From: Paenibacillus albidus | GTDB lineage: Bacteria; Bacillota; Bacilli; Paenibacillales; Paenibacillaceae | Direction of reading: 5' to 3' | NCBI RefSeq assembly: GCF_014644435.1 | Contig: NZ_BMKR01000010.1 | Coordinates: 62,001-126,000 of the forward strand | DNA length: 64,000 nucleotides | In this document: positions 7,557 through 16,503 of the stretch, piece by piece | Layout of the letters: each line of letters begins with the position of its first letter | How positions within the stretch are numbered: the first letter of the stretch is position 1 | The notes under the pieces: generated by a model | Seen by the model: the letters and a program-made list of their open reading frames with translations, nothing else | Database searches by the model: none | What the model was told of the DNA's origin: nothing | Made by a program: the position numbers and the translations under genes

Positions 7557-8012
7557 TTAGGCGGTAAGTTGTTTGTATTTCCGGGTCAGCTCTTCGAACC
7601 ATTGTTTGTCCTGCAGCGCCAGCGCGAAGTCAATCAATTCGGCAATCTCGCTCGGCTGAAGCTCCGGCGAATCATTAAAGGAGATCTCGGCCGTAGCCGC
7701 TGCAGCCCCGTTGGCCCCTTCGGCAAAATCAAACGAAAAGTCGAGCTTGATCTCACTCTCCATAAATTCGTTGCGCAGGAAGTACAGCACCTCACACATA
7801 AGCACAGGTCTGACATGATTATCGGCGAAGACGCAATCCATAACTTTTGCCCAATACTGCTGATTGTTGAGGTGCAGCTTATCGTTGGTCAAGAGATACT
7901 TTTCTCCTTGAAAATCATTAACAAATCTCAGCTCAAGCGGCTCCATTTTGAAAATTGCGGCAATTTGCTTTTTGGCGATACTCACAATATCCTGCGTTTC
8001 TAATCTGATCAT
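7557..8012 (-). CDS. Conserved-looking protein of unknown function
   Basis: This 151-residue protein was not recognised. It has no signal peptide or membrane segment and is acidic overall, with a mixed alpha/beta look. It begins with an amphipathic region (MIRLETQDIVSIAKKQIAAIFKM), has a Phe/Asp/Glu-rich middle (IKLDFSFDFAEG) with a short Gly/Ala run, and ends in a helical segment (SEIAELIDFALALQDKQWFEELTRKY). Codon use and base composition match its neighbours, and the upstream GGGGTG/GAGAG is a modest ribosome site. It looks like a real cytoplasmic gene but no function is offered. About 315 bp without genes separate it from adenine deaminase. Confidence 0.72.
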   Translation of the reverse strand: MIRLETQDIVSIAKKQIAAIFKMEPLELRFVNDFQGEKYLLTNDKLHLNNQQYWAKVMDCVFADNHVRPVLMCEVLYFLRNEFMESEIKLDFSFDFAEGANGAAAATAEISFNDSPELQPSEIAELIDFALALQDKQWFEELTRKYKQLTA

Positions 8013-8231
8013 CTCTCACGCACCCCATCTCTCTTATTTGGACTTTCCGTAATTTCTCTGCATACTCGCGGCAACTTCATACCATTCATTAATTATTTAT
8101 TTAAAATTATTATCGTCTAATTCGTATACTTTGTTAATGCTTTTTACTGAATTCGTCAAATAAATGTTTCATTTTTTTGAGATTTGTTTAATATATGAGT
8201 CTTTTGCGTGCTGACACCCTCATTTACACAA
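8013..8231. other. AT-rich intergenic stretch
   Basis: This stretch is markedly AT-rich compared with its surroundings and contains no ORF with a credible ribosome site. A TTGACG on the minus strand near 8155 with AT-rich sequence downstream could be the -35 of the unknown gene's promoter, but no clear -10 stands at 17 bp. Nothing else was seen. Confidence 0.4.
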
Positions 8232-8262
8232 CTAAAAACCCGTCAGCATTATGCTGGCGGAT
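8232..8262 (-). terminator. Intrinsic terminator of the adenine deaminase transcript
   Basis: On the minus strand CCGCCAGCAT and ATGCTGACGG form a 10-bp stem (one G-T pair) with a one-base loop centre, followed by GTTTTTAG. It lies about 65 bp past the ade stop codon. Confidence 0.7.
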
Positions 8263-8327
8263 TTTGGCAGGAGCTTTTCAGTTGCACACTTCATAAATCT
8301 AAATCTAAAAAACCGGGACAGCCGGGT

Positions 8328-10142
8328 CTATTTTACAAACAGCGGCACCAGCTGAATTCCCTCCTCCGGGGAGATCCGCACCAGGCCTTTGTCAGACAGG
8401 CGCAAGGTCGGGATGACCGCCAGGGCCAGCAGAGATAGAGTCATGAAAGCATAGTTCAGGGTACAGCCCGCGTCGTACAACGCTTTGCTGACCGCCGCCG
8501 ACTGGGCGGCTGCAGTCTCGAACGGCTCGGCGGACATAAGCCCGGCGATGGCAAGCGGGAACAGGGTTGTTCCGGCTGCCGTTAGGACGGCTACCCCGCC
8601 CTGGACATCGACCACCGCGTTGACCGCTTGGGCCATTAATTCGTCATCGTTGCCGATGACCAGTATGTTGTGGCTGTCATGGGCAACGGTCATGGCAATG
8701 GCGGCCGGCTCATGGAAACCGATGCCCTCCACCACGGCCACGGATTGATTGCCGGTACCGTGGTGGCGTTCGAGCACGGCGATTTTGCACAGGCCAGCTA
8801 CTCCGTGAACCTGAAGTTTCCCGTTCACTACCGGAATCGTATGGATACGCTCAATTGTCTCCACATGATTCTCCAGAACCTGAATGACCCGGGTGGCGAT
8901 GCTGCCAGAGGCAATCGGCGCAGGGATAATAAAGTCCCCGGCCACCGGACGCTGCGGTAAATGAACCGAAGCCAGCACCTCGTCCGGATAGGTGAATGCA
9001 GGCAGATCCGTTGTCATAACTCCGTTCTCGGCAACCACCACACCGGAAGCAATGGTGAGCACTACATTGACATCAGCCAGATTGCCATCCAGCAATATGA
9101 TATCGGCACAAGAGCCGGGCGTAATCGAGCCGATATCCCGGGCAACCCCGAAACGCTCGGCCGTATTGATCGTCGCCATTTGAAAGGCGGTGACTGGCTT
9201 CACGCCTTGGGAGATGGCATGGCGGACCACAAAGTCCATATGCCCTTCATCCCGCAGCGATTCCGAGCTGCGGTCATCGGTAACGAGCAGCATCCGCCGC
9301 GGGTCCAGCCCATGTTCCGTATGTGCGGTAATCGTTTGGGCAACGTCATGCCAGGCAGAGCCGCGGCGCATTTTGGCATACATGCCCAGCCGTACCCGTT
9401 CAATAACATCCTGCGCCGTAACACATTCGTGATCGCCGCTCACACCTGCTGCCGCATACACCGGCAGTCTCCAGTCACTGGACGGCCAGGTGAAATGACC
9501 GTCCGCTACCCGGCCTGCACGCAAAGTCTCCTGAATCTCGCCGATCATTTTATCATCACCGTACACGACGCCGGGAAAGTTCATCACTTCGCCGAGGCCG
9601 ATCACATCCGCGCCCCAGGTATAGGCTTCGGCCACTTCCGCAGGTCCGATGGATGCGCCGGTGGTTTCGATGTCCGCCCCGGCCGCAGGCACGCAGGAAG
9701 CTACCTGCATGTAGGCGGCCAGCGGAGTGCCGCGCATCTCGTCGAGCATCAGCTTGATGCCCTTCAGCCCGAACACATTGGCAATCTCGTGCGCATCAAA
9801 AAAGCCCCCGGTGGTCCCCAGCGGCAGCACCGCCCGGGCGAATTCGGTCACAGTCAGCTGGGTGCTCTCAATATGGCAATGTCCGTCAAGCAGCCCCGGT
9901 GCGATATATTTGCCGCTTGCCTCAATGACCCGGGTGTCATCGCCGATCATATGGGAGACATCTTTGCCGACATAGGCGATACGGCCCCCTTGAATGCCGA
10001 CAGACATTCCTTCCAGAATCTCGCCGGAGCATACATTGACCAGCTTTCCTCCGGTAATGACCAGTGAAGCCGGCCGATCGCCCCGGGCCGTAGCGACCAG
10101 TTCAGGCACACAGTCGGCTAAAGGTTTTCTAGTAAAAGTCAT
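8328..10142 (-). CDS. ade: Adenine deaminase
   Basis: This 604-residue amidohydrolase-superfamily enzyme converts adenine to hypoxanthine and ammonia. It has the length and layout of AdeC: an N-terminal beta domain, then GLLDGHCHIEST with the metal-binding HxH (His88, His90), FFDAHEIANV, the DDRSSESL region with the late catalytic Asp, and the long AdeC-type C-terminal domain. A GAGGGGAGAG purine stretch precedes the ATG. It lies 435 bp downstream of pucG on the same strand, with a repeat element between. It thus joins the purine-salvage region but may have its own promoter. It would feed hypoxanthine toward urate and release usable nitrogen. Confidence 0.94.
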   Translation of the reverse strand: MTFTRKPLADCVPELVATARGDRPASLVITGGKLVNVCSGEILEGMSVGIQGGRIAYVGKDVSHMIGDDTRVIEASGKYIAPGLLDGHCHIESTQLTVTEFARAVLPLGTTGGFFDAHEIANVFGLKGIKLMLDEMRGTPLAAYMQVASCVPAAGADIETTGASIGPAEVAEAYTWGADVIGLGEVMNFPGVVYGDDKMIGEIQETLRAGRVADGHFTWPSSDWRLPVYAAAGVSGDHECVTAQDVIERVRLGMYAKMRRGSAWHDVAQTITAHTEHGLDPRRMLLVTDDRSSESLRDEGHMDFVVRHAISQGVKPVTAFQMATINTAERFGVARDIGSITPGSCADIILLDGNLADVNVVLTIASGVVVAENGVMTTDLPAFTYPDEVLASVHLPQRPVAGDFIIPAPIASGSIATRVIQVLENHVETIERIHTIPVVNGKLQVHGVAGLCKIAVLERHHGTGNQSVAVVEGIGFHEPAAIAMTVAHDSHNILVIGNDDELMAQAVNAVVDVQGGVAVLTAAGTTLFPLAIAGLMSAEPFETAAAQSAAVSKALYDAGCTLNYAFMTLSLLALAVIPTLRLSDKGLVRISPEEGIQLVPLFVK

Positions 10143-10243
10143 TATTTTTTCTCTCCCCTCGTCTACTTCCCCAGCGTGTATTAAATAGCAGTCTGCAAAC
10201 CGCCGTCCTCCCGTTTACCCGTGCTTCGATTGAGAGAGAGGTT

Positions 10244-10435
10244 CTGATGTATTTAGTGCAGCGTAATCGCCTTTCGGATACTCAAAAGTCCATTCTGATG
10301 TATTTCGTACAGTGTAAAATTAGAAAACAGGCGTTTTTCAGTAATCCCCGCTATTTCTGATGCATTAAATGCAGTCAAATCGAACATCAAGGCCGGTAAA
10401 CCCGCAGCCTGATGTACAAAATGCAGCGAAACACC
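10244..10435. repeat. Phased four-core intergenic repeat element, copy A
   Basis: Four related 18-bp cores start at 10244 (CTGATGTATTTAGTGCAG), 10295, 10357 (CTGATGCATTAAATGCAG) and 10409 (CTGATGTACAAAATGCAG), with spacings of 51, 62 and 52 bp. Cores 1-2 are of the TATTT-GTGCAG type followed by CG(T/A)AAT. Cores 3-4 are of the A/TNAAATGCAG type followed by (T/G)C(A/G)AA. The same 4-core layout occurs at 28427 and 38090. It fills the 435-bp gap between pucG and ade. No coding function is likely because 62 is not a multiple of 3. Confidence 0.8.
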
Positions 10436-10577
10436 CCTTTAAACCTTGGTGTGGTGTGCCGTTCCATGCATCCATAAGGCGAAATATCTCCCTCTTTCCC
10501 CGTAGCAAAAACGGCATGACGTCCATGGACGAAAGGCCGCTGTATGGCAGTGCTCGGCTTCTCAAGTATTCCACTGA

Positions 10578-11810
10578 TTATCCACTTTCCGCTTCATATA
10601 CGTCAAGCGCCGCCTGTACTGCGCGGCCGCAGGCTACCGGATACCCGTGGCGTTGCAGAGCGGCTTCCAGAGCCCCAAGCAGCCGCAGCACGTTGTTCTC
10701 ACGGCAGCTGAAGCCCATTGTGCCGATGCGCCAGATCAGCCCTTTCAGGGGGCCGAAGGAGCTGGCGATTTCGATGCCAAAGTGCTCCAGCAGCAGCGAG
10801 CGCACGGCTTCGCCGTCGATCCCTTCCGGGATAAGCACACAGGTCACGACCGTCAGCTTGCAATCCGGATCGCCATAGAGCGCAAGCCCCATCGCCGTCA
10901 GCCCGGCCACGAGAGCCTGCTCATGCAGCTTATGCCTCGCGTACCTCGCTTCCAGCCCTTCCTCCAGCACCAGCCGCAAGCCTTCGCGCAGCGCATAGAG
11001 CATGGAGGTCATTTCCGTATGATGATTCAGCCGGGCGGGGCTCCAGTAGTCCTGAAGCATGCTTAAATCGAAATAATTGCTGCGGACAAAAGAGTGCTCC
11101 CCCGGCTGCACCTCCCCACCTCTCAGCCCGCGCTCCACCCGCTTGCGCTTCAGCAGCTTTGCTTCGGCGCGCGCATTGTACGTGACCGGGGCCATTCCGG
11201 CTGGCACCGACAGGCATTTCTGGGTGCCGCCGACAACGGCATCCAGCTTCCAGGCATCCGTCCTGACGGGAATGCCGCCGATGGTCGCCACAGCATCCAC
11301 GATCAGCAGCGCATCTTGCTCCCGGCAGGCCTGCCCGATCTCCGCCAGCGGCTGCACACGCCCCGTAGAAGTCTCGCCATGCACCAGAGCGACAACATCG
11401 GGCCTTATCCTCTTCATGGCGGCGATGATCTCCCCCGGCTCGAAGACGCTGCCCCAGCCGGTTTCTATCGTATGCACCTCCGCACCGCAGCGCTCGGCTA
11501 TCTCATGGAGAAGATGCCCGAACCGGCCGTAGACCGGCACCAGCACCCGGTCCCCCGGCGCGATCAGGCTGACCATCACCGCTTCAATACCGGAGCGGGA
11601 GGTGCCGTCCACCGGATACGCCCACTGGTTGCCGGTAGCGAACAGCTCGCGCAGCATCTCCATCGTTTCATTCATGATACCGGTAAATTCCGGGTCAAAT
11701 TGGCCCAGTACCGGAAAAGACATCGCCCGCAGCACACGCGGATCAACCTCCACGGGTCCCGGGGTCATTATGCAGCGCAGCGATGGCGACAAGTCTTCAT
11801 ACCGCTTCAT
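10578..11810 (-). CDS. pucG: (S)-ureidoglycine-glyoxylate aminotransferase
   Basis: This 410-residue PLP-dependent class V aminotransferase moves the amino group of ureidoglycine to glyoxylate, giving glycine and oxalurate, at the end of ureide breakdown. The internal-aldimine lysine is in GGTQKCL (Lys198) and the pyridine-nitrogen aspartate in LIVDAVATIGG (Asp172). The N-terminal MTPGPVEVDPRVL is typical of this group. Its length matches Bacillus PucG (about 416). A GAGGGGG sequence lies upstream. It is the last puc gene of the run pucM-pucH-pucF-pucG, 48 bp after pucF, which supports this call over serine-glyoxylate aminotransferase. Confidence 0.9.
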   Translation of the reverse strand: MKRYEDLSPSLRCIMTPGPVEVDPRVLRAMSFPVLGQFDPEFTGIMNETMEMLRELFATGNQWAYPVDGTSRSGIEAVMVSLIAPGDRVLVPVYGRFGHLLHEIAERCGAEVHTIETGWGSVFEPGEIIAAMKRIRPDVVALVHGETSTGRVQPLAEIGQACREQDALLIVDAVATIGGIPVRTDAWKLDAVVGGTQKCLSVPAGMAPVTYNARAEAKLLKRKRVERGLRGGEVQPGEHSFVRSNYFDLSMLQDYWSPARLNHHTEMTSMLYALREGLRLVLEEGLEARYARHKLHEQALVAGLTAMGLALYGDPDCKLTVVTCVLIPEGIDGEAVRSLLLEHFGIEIASSFGPLKGLIWRIGTMGFSCRENNVLRLLGALEAALQRHGYPVACGRAVQAALDVYEAESG

Positions 11811-11858
11811 GAGCCTTTCCCCCTCTAATGTTCAGTAACGCATAGCTGCGGTACACAT

Positions 11859-13151
11859 CTATATTCCTGTCTCCTTATATGCAAGATCATATAACAAGGC
11901 CGTCAGCACCTCGAGGCCGGCCGCCAGCTCCCCGGGTGAAGTGTATTCCTCCGGCGAGTGGCTGATTCCAGCCCGGCTCGGCACAAAAATCATCGCGGTT
12001 CTACACCTCGGGGCGAACAGTTGGGCGTCATGCCCGGCACCACTCACCATCCTCCGGTGCGTCCGGCCCTGCTCCCGGCAGATCCGCTCCAGTCTTTCGT
12101 ATAATCCGCTGTCCATCAAGGCCGGAACGGCACAGAGCGCCCGGGTCATCGTCAGCTTCAGCCCGCGCCGTTCCGCAATTTCCTCATAAGCCGAGATCAC
12201 CCGGTTACAAAACCGCTCCAGTGCGTCTTCCTCACTATGACGAATATCGAGTGTGAACAGCACTTCTCCGGGAATTACATTCGGCGTATTCGGCTTAACC
12301 TCCAACCTGCCGGCGGTAGCCACCAGCGGTTCCCCCGCCTCAAGTGCCGCGCGTTCCAGCACCATCAGCATCTCGGCAGCACCGGCCAGCGCATCCTGGC
12401 GCATGTGCATCGGGGTCGTCCCGGCATGATTGGCTGTTCCGTCCAGCGTAACCGTGAACCGTCTCTGACCGGCAATCGCCTGAACGATCCCAATCTGGGT
12501 CGCCGTCTTCTCCAGGATAACCCCCTGTTCAATATGCAGCTCGACAAAAGCGCCAATATCACTCCTCAGCGCGGTTTTGCCGGTTCCTGCAATACGAACC
12601 GCACCGTTGCCTGCCGCCTCTTCTTCTCCGCCAAGTCCACAACCGCTCAGCGCCGCCGCAAGTGTCACTCCCTCAGCATCGGCGACCCCCTCCGCTTCAC
12701 TTCCGTCATACAACCCCGTCACCTGGCCGGAGCCCCAAAAAGTAAGCGGAAACCGGCTGCCCTCTTCCTCGCAAAAAGACACTGCCTCCAGTGTACGCAG
12801 CGGCTGCCCGAACGTACGCCGCAAGTACCCCAGCGCCATAACCGCAGCAGCGATGCCATAAGCTCCGTCATATTTCCCGCCGCTCACCACAGTATCGATA
12901 TGGGATCCGGTTACAATCACTTTCGCCGCCGGATCAGCGCCTTCCAGCCGTCCATAGACATTACCAACGGGATCTGACCTGACTTCAAGTCCGAGTTCCG
13001 ACATGGTTGCCAGCACCAAAAGCTGGGCTTCCCGCCACTGCGGCGTATACAGCAGCCGGGTCACCCCCGGGCCGGGGGCGCTGAACAACGCCAGCTCTTC
13101 CAGCAGCTCCTGCATCTCTAGCGCATACTCCAACGGCATTCCGGCCTTCAT
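11859..13151 (-). CDS. pucF: Allantoate amidohydrolase
   Basis: This 430-residue M20-family metallohydrolase cleaves allantoate to ureidoglycine, CO2 and ammonia. Metal ligands are seen in VTGSHIDTV (His84), GKYDGAYG (Asp95) and SFCEEEGSRF (Glu128-130), with the Zn-dependent amidase (AllC/HyuC) pattern continuing in ELHIEQGVILE and GHDAQ. The start at 13151 gives an ATGA overlap with the pucH stop, so the two are translationally coupled; a longer in-frame form would overlap pucH by 37 bp. GGAGG lies 12 bases upstream of this ATG. N-carbamoyl-amino-acid hydrolase is the alternative in the same family; the neighbours decide for PucF. Confidence 0.9.
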   Translation of the reverse strand: MKAGMPLEYALEMQELLEELALFSAPGPGVTRLLYTPQWREAQLLVLATMSELGLEVRSDPVGNVYGRLEGADPAAKVIVTGSHIDTVVSGGKYDGAYGIAAAVMALGYLRRTFGQPLRTLEAVSFCEEEGSRFPLTFWGSGQVTGLYDGSEAEGVADAEGVTLAAALSGCGLGGEEEAAGNGAVRIAGTGKTALRSDIGAFVELHIEQGVILEKTATQIGIVQAIAGQRRFTVTLDGTANHAGTTPMHMRQDALAGAAEMLMVLERAALEAGEPLVATAGRLEVKPNTPNVIPGEVLFTLDIRHSEEDALERFCNRVISAYEEIAERRGLKLTMTRALCAVPALMDSGLYERLERICREQGRTHRRMVSGAGHDAQLFAPRCRTAMIFVPSRAGISHSPEEYTSPGELAAGLEVLTALLYDLAYKETGI

Positions 13152-14542
13152 CGGCCGATCCGGCCTCCGGTGAGTCGCAGCCACTGGCCACCCCCGCCTG
13201 AAGGCACTCCGTCTTCCGCAGTATACACGACCGTTCCACGGCTAAGTGTAGCAGTGACTTTGCAGGATAAAGTCATGCCGGTATAAGGACTATGCTTATG
13301 GCGATACAACAAATCATCAGCGGCAAGGGTGTAGGCACCGTGAGGGTCCAGGAGGACCAGGTCGGCATCAAGACCAACAGCAATGGAGCCTTTGCGGTCC
13401 TCAAGCCCGAAGCGCCTGGCCGGAAGCTCTGAGAGCAGCTGTGAAATCAGCGTCACCGGGAGGCCCCTGACATGCACGCCTTCATGGAACATCAGCTCCA
13501 GGCTGCTCTGTGCCCCGGAAATCCCGCCCCAGGCTTCAAAAAAAGACAACCCCGGCTCCAGCTTGAGCTCCGGCGGACATGGGGAGTGGTCCGAGGCAAT
13601 AAGATCAATTTTGCCTTGTGCCAGCACATGCCAAAGCTTCTCCTGTTCTTCCCGGCTACGCAGCGGCGGTGCACACTTCGCCAGCGGGCCAAGGTAATCC
13701 ATATGCCGCTCGTTAAGCAGCAGGTAGTGGGGGCATGTCTCCGCAGATACATCCATTCCGCGCATCTTCGCGGCGTGGATCTTCTCAATGGCCGCCGCCG
13801 TGCTGATATGCACAAAATGCAGCCTGCAGCCGGTCCGCTCGCTGTACAGAAGCGCTCTCGACACCGCTTCAAGCTCTGCTTCGGCAGGGCGGGCAGCCGC
13901 AAAGTCGCGGGCGCTGTTCCGGCCCTCCGAAGAGGCCGCCGCTGACAATACAGCGGTCATCTCTTCACTTTCGGCATGCAGCGCCAGAATGCCGCCGAAT
14001 GAGGCGATTCTGACCATCCCCTGATACAGGGTTTCATCATCAACTTCACGGAAACGTCCTTCGCCTTCCCCTCCGGGATTGCTGATAAACGCTTTGAACC
14101 CGATTACACCGCACGCCGCCAGTTCTTCCAGATCGTCCAGATTCCCTGGCACCAGCCCTCCCCACAGCATATAATCCACAGCGGAATTCCCGGCGGCGAG
14201 TCCAGCCTTCAATTCCAGCGCGGCTTTGTTCACCGTTGGCGGATTGCCGTTCAACGGCATATCGGCATACGTGGTGCAGCCACCGGCAGCAAGTGCCGCC
14301 GAACCGCTGCGGAAGCCCTCCCAATGGCCAAACGCCGGTTCATTGAAATGAACATGCATATCGATCATGCCCGGCAGCACATATTGTCCTTCGGCATCCA
14401 TGATCAGGGTGTCCGGTGCAAGGGGCAGCGATTCACCCAAGGCGGCAATACAGCCGCCGCTGATGCCGATGTCCAATTTCACCACTTTGCCGGGCAGCAC
14501 TACCGTTCCATTTTTGATCACCAGCTCATACAAATCCTTCAT
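13148..14542 (-). CDS. pucH: Allantoinase
   Basis: This 464-residue cyclic amidohydrolase opens the hydantoin ring of allantoin to allantoate. It shows DMHVHFNEP with metal ligands His63 and His65, a GFKAFISN segment with the carboxylated-lysine position, HAESEEM, ETCPHYLLL and IASDHSPCP, all standard for allantoinase/dihydropyrimidinase enzymes. The start at 14542 is chosen because GGAGGT stands eight bases before it; an ATG at 14566 has no site. It follows pucM by 30 bp and overlaps pucF by 4 bp, so it belongs to one transcript. Dihydroorotase is excluded by context and by the long C-terminal part. Confidence 0.93.
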   Translation of the reverse strand: MKDLYELVIKNGTVVLPGKVVKLDIGISGGCIAALGESLPLAPDTLIMDAEGQYVLPGMIDMHVHFNEPAFGHWEGFRSGSAALAAGGCTTYADMPLNGNPPTVNKAALELKAGLAAGNSAVDYMLWGGLVPGNLDDLEELAACGVIGFKAFISNPGGEGEGRFREVDDETLYQGMVRIASFGGILALHAESEEMTAVLSAAASSEGRNSARDFAAARPAEAELEAVSRALLYSERTGCRLHFVHISTAAAIEKIHAAKMRGMDVSAETCPHYLLLNERHMDYLGPLAKCAPPLRSREEQEKLWHVLAQGKIDLIASDHSPCPPELKLEPGLSFFEAWGGISGAQSSLELMFHEGVHVRGLPVTLISQLLSELPARRFGLEDRKGSIAVGLDADLVLLDPHGAYTLAADDLLYRHKHSPYTGMTLSCKVTATLSRGTVVYTAEDGVPSGGGGQWLRLTGGRIGR

Positions 14543-14572
14543 GAAACGCCACCTCCGGTCATTCAATTGGTC

Positions 14573-14941
14573 TTAGCTTCCCCGGTACGTACTGTATCCC
14601 CCCGGAGCCATGAGCAGCGGACAATGATAATGCTCAGCTGGGCTTCCTATGTTAAAGCGAATGGGAATGTGTTCGAAGAAACAAGAAACCGGCTCTCCCT
14701 CCGCCTCTCCGGTTGCTCTCTTGCGGAAATAATCTCCGGCCATAAACAGCAGCTCGTAGCTGCCCGCTTCCATCTCCGCCCCTTCCAGCAGCGGAGTATC
14801 CAGCCTGCCGTCACGGTTGGTGACGGCTTCGCACAGCAGCTCGGCAGCTCCTTCCTTCAGCCGCCGGAGCTGTACCGCCACCCCGGCAGCCGGAGTGCCC
14901 TGTGACAGGTCCAGCACATGCGTTGTCAGCCGTCCGCTCAT
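14573..14941 (-). CDS. pucM: 5-hydroxyisourate hydrolase
   Basis: This 122-residue transthyretin-like enzyme hydrolyses 5-hydroxyisourate to OHCU, the second step after urate oxidation. It has the signature N-terminus LTTHVLDLSQGTPAAGV (catalytic His), the conserved Arg in PIRFNIG, the HYHCPLLMAPGGYSTY segment and the diagnostic C-terminal YRGS. It lies between uraD and pucH with short gaps of a few bases. In Bacillus pucM stands beside pucL, which carries uricase; that uricase half is missing here. Confidence 0.95.
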   Translation of the reverse strand: MSGRLTTHVLDLSQGTPAAGVAVQLRRLKEGAAELLCEAVTNRDGRLDTPLLEGAEMEAGSYELLFMAGDYFRKRATGEAEGEPVSCFFEHIPIRFNIGSPAEHYHCPLLMAPGGYSTYRGS

Positions 14942-14945
14942 AACA

Positions 14946-15461
14946 TCAGCCCTCCCTCACCAAATCACGCAGGCGGAATCCGGTGATGTGGCCGATTTCC
15001 GCCTGCGCCTGCGCCCATTCTTCGTCCCGGGAACGGTGAACCCGCTTCCCGATGGCTTCTATAATCTCATCTTTGGTTTTGCCGCGCACTGCCAGAATAA
15101 AGGGAAACTTAAATTTGTCGGTATACTTCCGTTTCAGCTCATTCAGCAGCGTAAATTCCTCAGGCGTCAGCCGGTCCAGTCCGGCTCCCCGCTGCTCGGC
15201 TGCCGACAGCGGTGTGACCTGAAGCCGGGTGGCGAGATCCGGATGAGCGCTCAGCAACGCCGCCACCTGTCCGCGTTCCGCCTGGCACGCCGTGTCCAGC
15301 ATCGTCTTGTGCAGTTCCTCGACAGAGCGGAAAGGAATATGCCGGTAAGCTCCCTCGGCGACCCAGGGCGAATGCTCAAAAATCCCGCCCAGGGCCGCGA
15401 TGAACGCCGCCTTGTCCATGGCGTTAATCTCATCCAGTGTTACAGTAAATGACGGTGTCAT
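14946..15461 (-). CDS. uraD: 2-oxo-4-hydroxy-4-carboxy-5-ureidoimidazoline (OHCU) decarboxylase
   Basis: This 171-residue all-helical enzyme converts OHCU to (S)-allantoin. Family marks are LGGIFEHSPWVAEGA (26-38), a HPDLA segment near residue 75, LNELKRKYTDKFKFPFILAVRGK (about 125-147) and RSRDEEWAQAQAEIGHI near the end. In Bacillus subtilis this activity is the N-terminal half of PucL fused to urate oxidase; here it is a stand-alone protein with no uricase following. The start at 15461 has GAGGGG about 12 bases upstream. Pu-rich spacing to pucM is 4 bp. The gene follows the nucleoside-transporter permease by 93 bp, so transport and ureide catabolism probably share a transcript. Confidence 0.92.
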   Translation of the reverse strand: MTPSFTVTLDEINAMDKAAFIAALGGIFEHSPWVAEGAYRHIPFRSVEELHKTMLDTACQAERGQVAALLSAHPDLATRLQVTPLSAAEQRGAGLDRLTPEEFTLLNELKRKYTDKFKFPFILAVRGKTKDEIIEAIGKRVHRSRDEEWAQAQAEIGHITGFRLRDLVREG

Positions 15462-15554
15462 CTTTTTTACCAGCCCCTCTCTTCGATTATGAATTCAACA
15501 CAGCAATTATCCCTGTAGCCCCTAACGCCAGCGCTAGGTTCTTTGGCCCCCAGG

Positions 15555-16484
15555 CTAAAACCGTTGCTCCCGGATATAAGGCACACCCAGTGCCTCCGGT
15601 GTACCGGAAGGTTTGTTGCGGTTGCGGTACCCCAGGTACATCAGAACGAGTATGGTTACGATGTAGGGGATCATTTTGAGAAAATAGGGCGGCACTGTGC
15701 TGCCCAGCAGTTGAATACGGAAGCCGAGGGAATCCAGTGCTCCGAAAAAGCAGGCGCAAAATAGCGCACGCAGCGGATTCCACCTGGCAAAGATGACCAG
15801 CCCGACCGCAATCCAGCCGCGGCCCGCCGTAAGACCTTCGTTCCAGGTCGGTGCATACGCCAGCACCATATCCGCTCCGGCGAGGCCAATAAGGGCCGCC
15901 CCGGCAATTACATAACTGTAGCGGATCAGCTGAACACGGATGCCCATGACATCCGCCGTCGCGGGATTGTCGCCGACTGCCCGCAGATGCAGCCCCCAGG
16001 ATGTCCGGTGAATCAGCAAATGCAATACGAGTACCAGCAGCAGGCTGAGCCAGGTCAGATAATCCATGCGGCCAAAAATCGGGCCCAGTACCGGGATCGG
16101 CTCCAGCCAGGGGAGATGCAGCTTGGGCGAGGTTCCCGGCAGCGGAATGCCGCTGACCGGTTTGCCCAGATAGGCGCTGAGGCCGCTGCCGAACAAGGTC
16201 ATCGCCAGGCCCGACATAGTCTGGTTTGCACGCAGCGTCACACAGAGGAACGAATGCAGCAGACCGAACACAGCGGTCACCGCTACGGTGGCCAGCAGGG
16301 CAAGCCATAAATTGCCGGTGCGGAGGTAGACAATACAGGTGGTAACCGCCCCCATCAGCATTAGCCCATCGGCTCCAAGCTGGATAATTCCGGCACGTTC
16401 ATTGAGAATGCCGCCTAAGGTGGCCAGCAGCAGCGGCGTTCCAGCCGAGATTGCGGCGATTAACAATTGTGTAGTGAAATCCAT
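15555..16484 (-). CDS. BMP-type nucleoside ABC transporter permease (NupQ-like)
   Basis: This 309-residue hydrophobic protein is one of two permeases of a BMP-dependent importer. It belongs to the BPD_transp_2 (RbsC-like) group and has about eight or nine membrane segments. The family motif LGGILNERAGIIQLGADGLMLMGA follows the first segment, with RAVGDNPATADVMGI in the cytoplasmic loop. It lies 19 bp after the partner permease. Homologues (NupQ, YufQ) take up guanosine and other nucleosides. In this operon the importer sits directly upstream of ureide-degrading genes, so a purine nucleoside, base or ureide is the likely cargo. Confidence 0.9.
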   Translation of the reverse strand: MDFTTQLLIAAISAGTPLLLATLGGILNERAGIIQLGADGLMLMGAVTTCIVYLRTGNLWLALLATVAVTAVFGLLHSFLCVTLRANQTMSGLAMTLFGSGLSAYLGKPVSGIPLPGTSPKLHLPWLEPIPVLGPIFGRMDYLTWLSLLLVLVLHLLIHRTSWGLHLRAVGDNPATADVMGIRVQLIRYSYVIAGAALIGLAGADMVLAYAPTWNEGLTAGRGWIAVGLVIFARWNPLRALFCACFFGALDSLGFRIQLLGSTVPPYFLKMIPYIVTILVLMYLGYRNRNKPSGTPEALGVPYIREQRF

Positions 16485-16503
16485 GGCCTAACTCCTTTCC
16501 GGG

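Noticed and set aside
8961..10067. Long open frame antisense to adenine deaminase
   Set aside because: It lies wholly opposite a clear AdeC gene, has no ribosome site and reads as low-complexity His/Arg-rich protein, a shadow of the coding strand.
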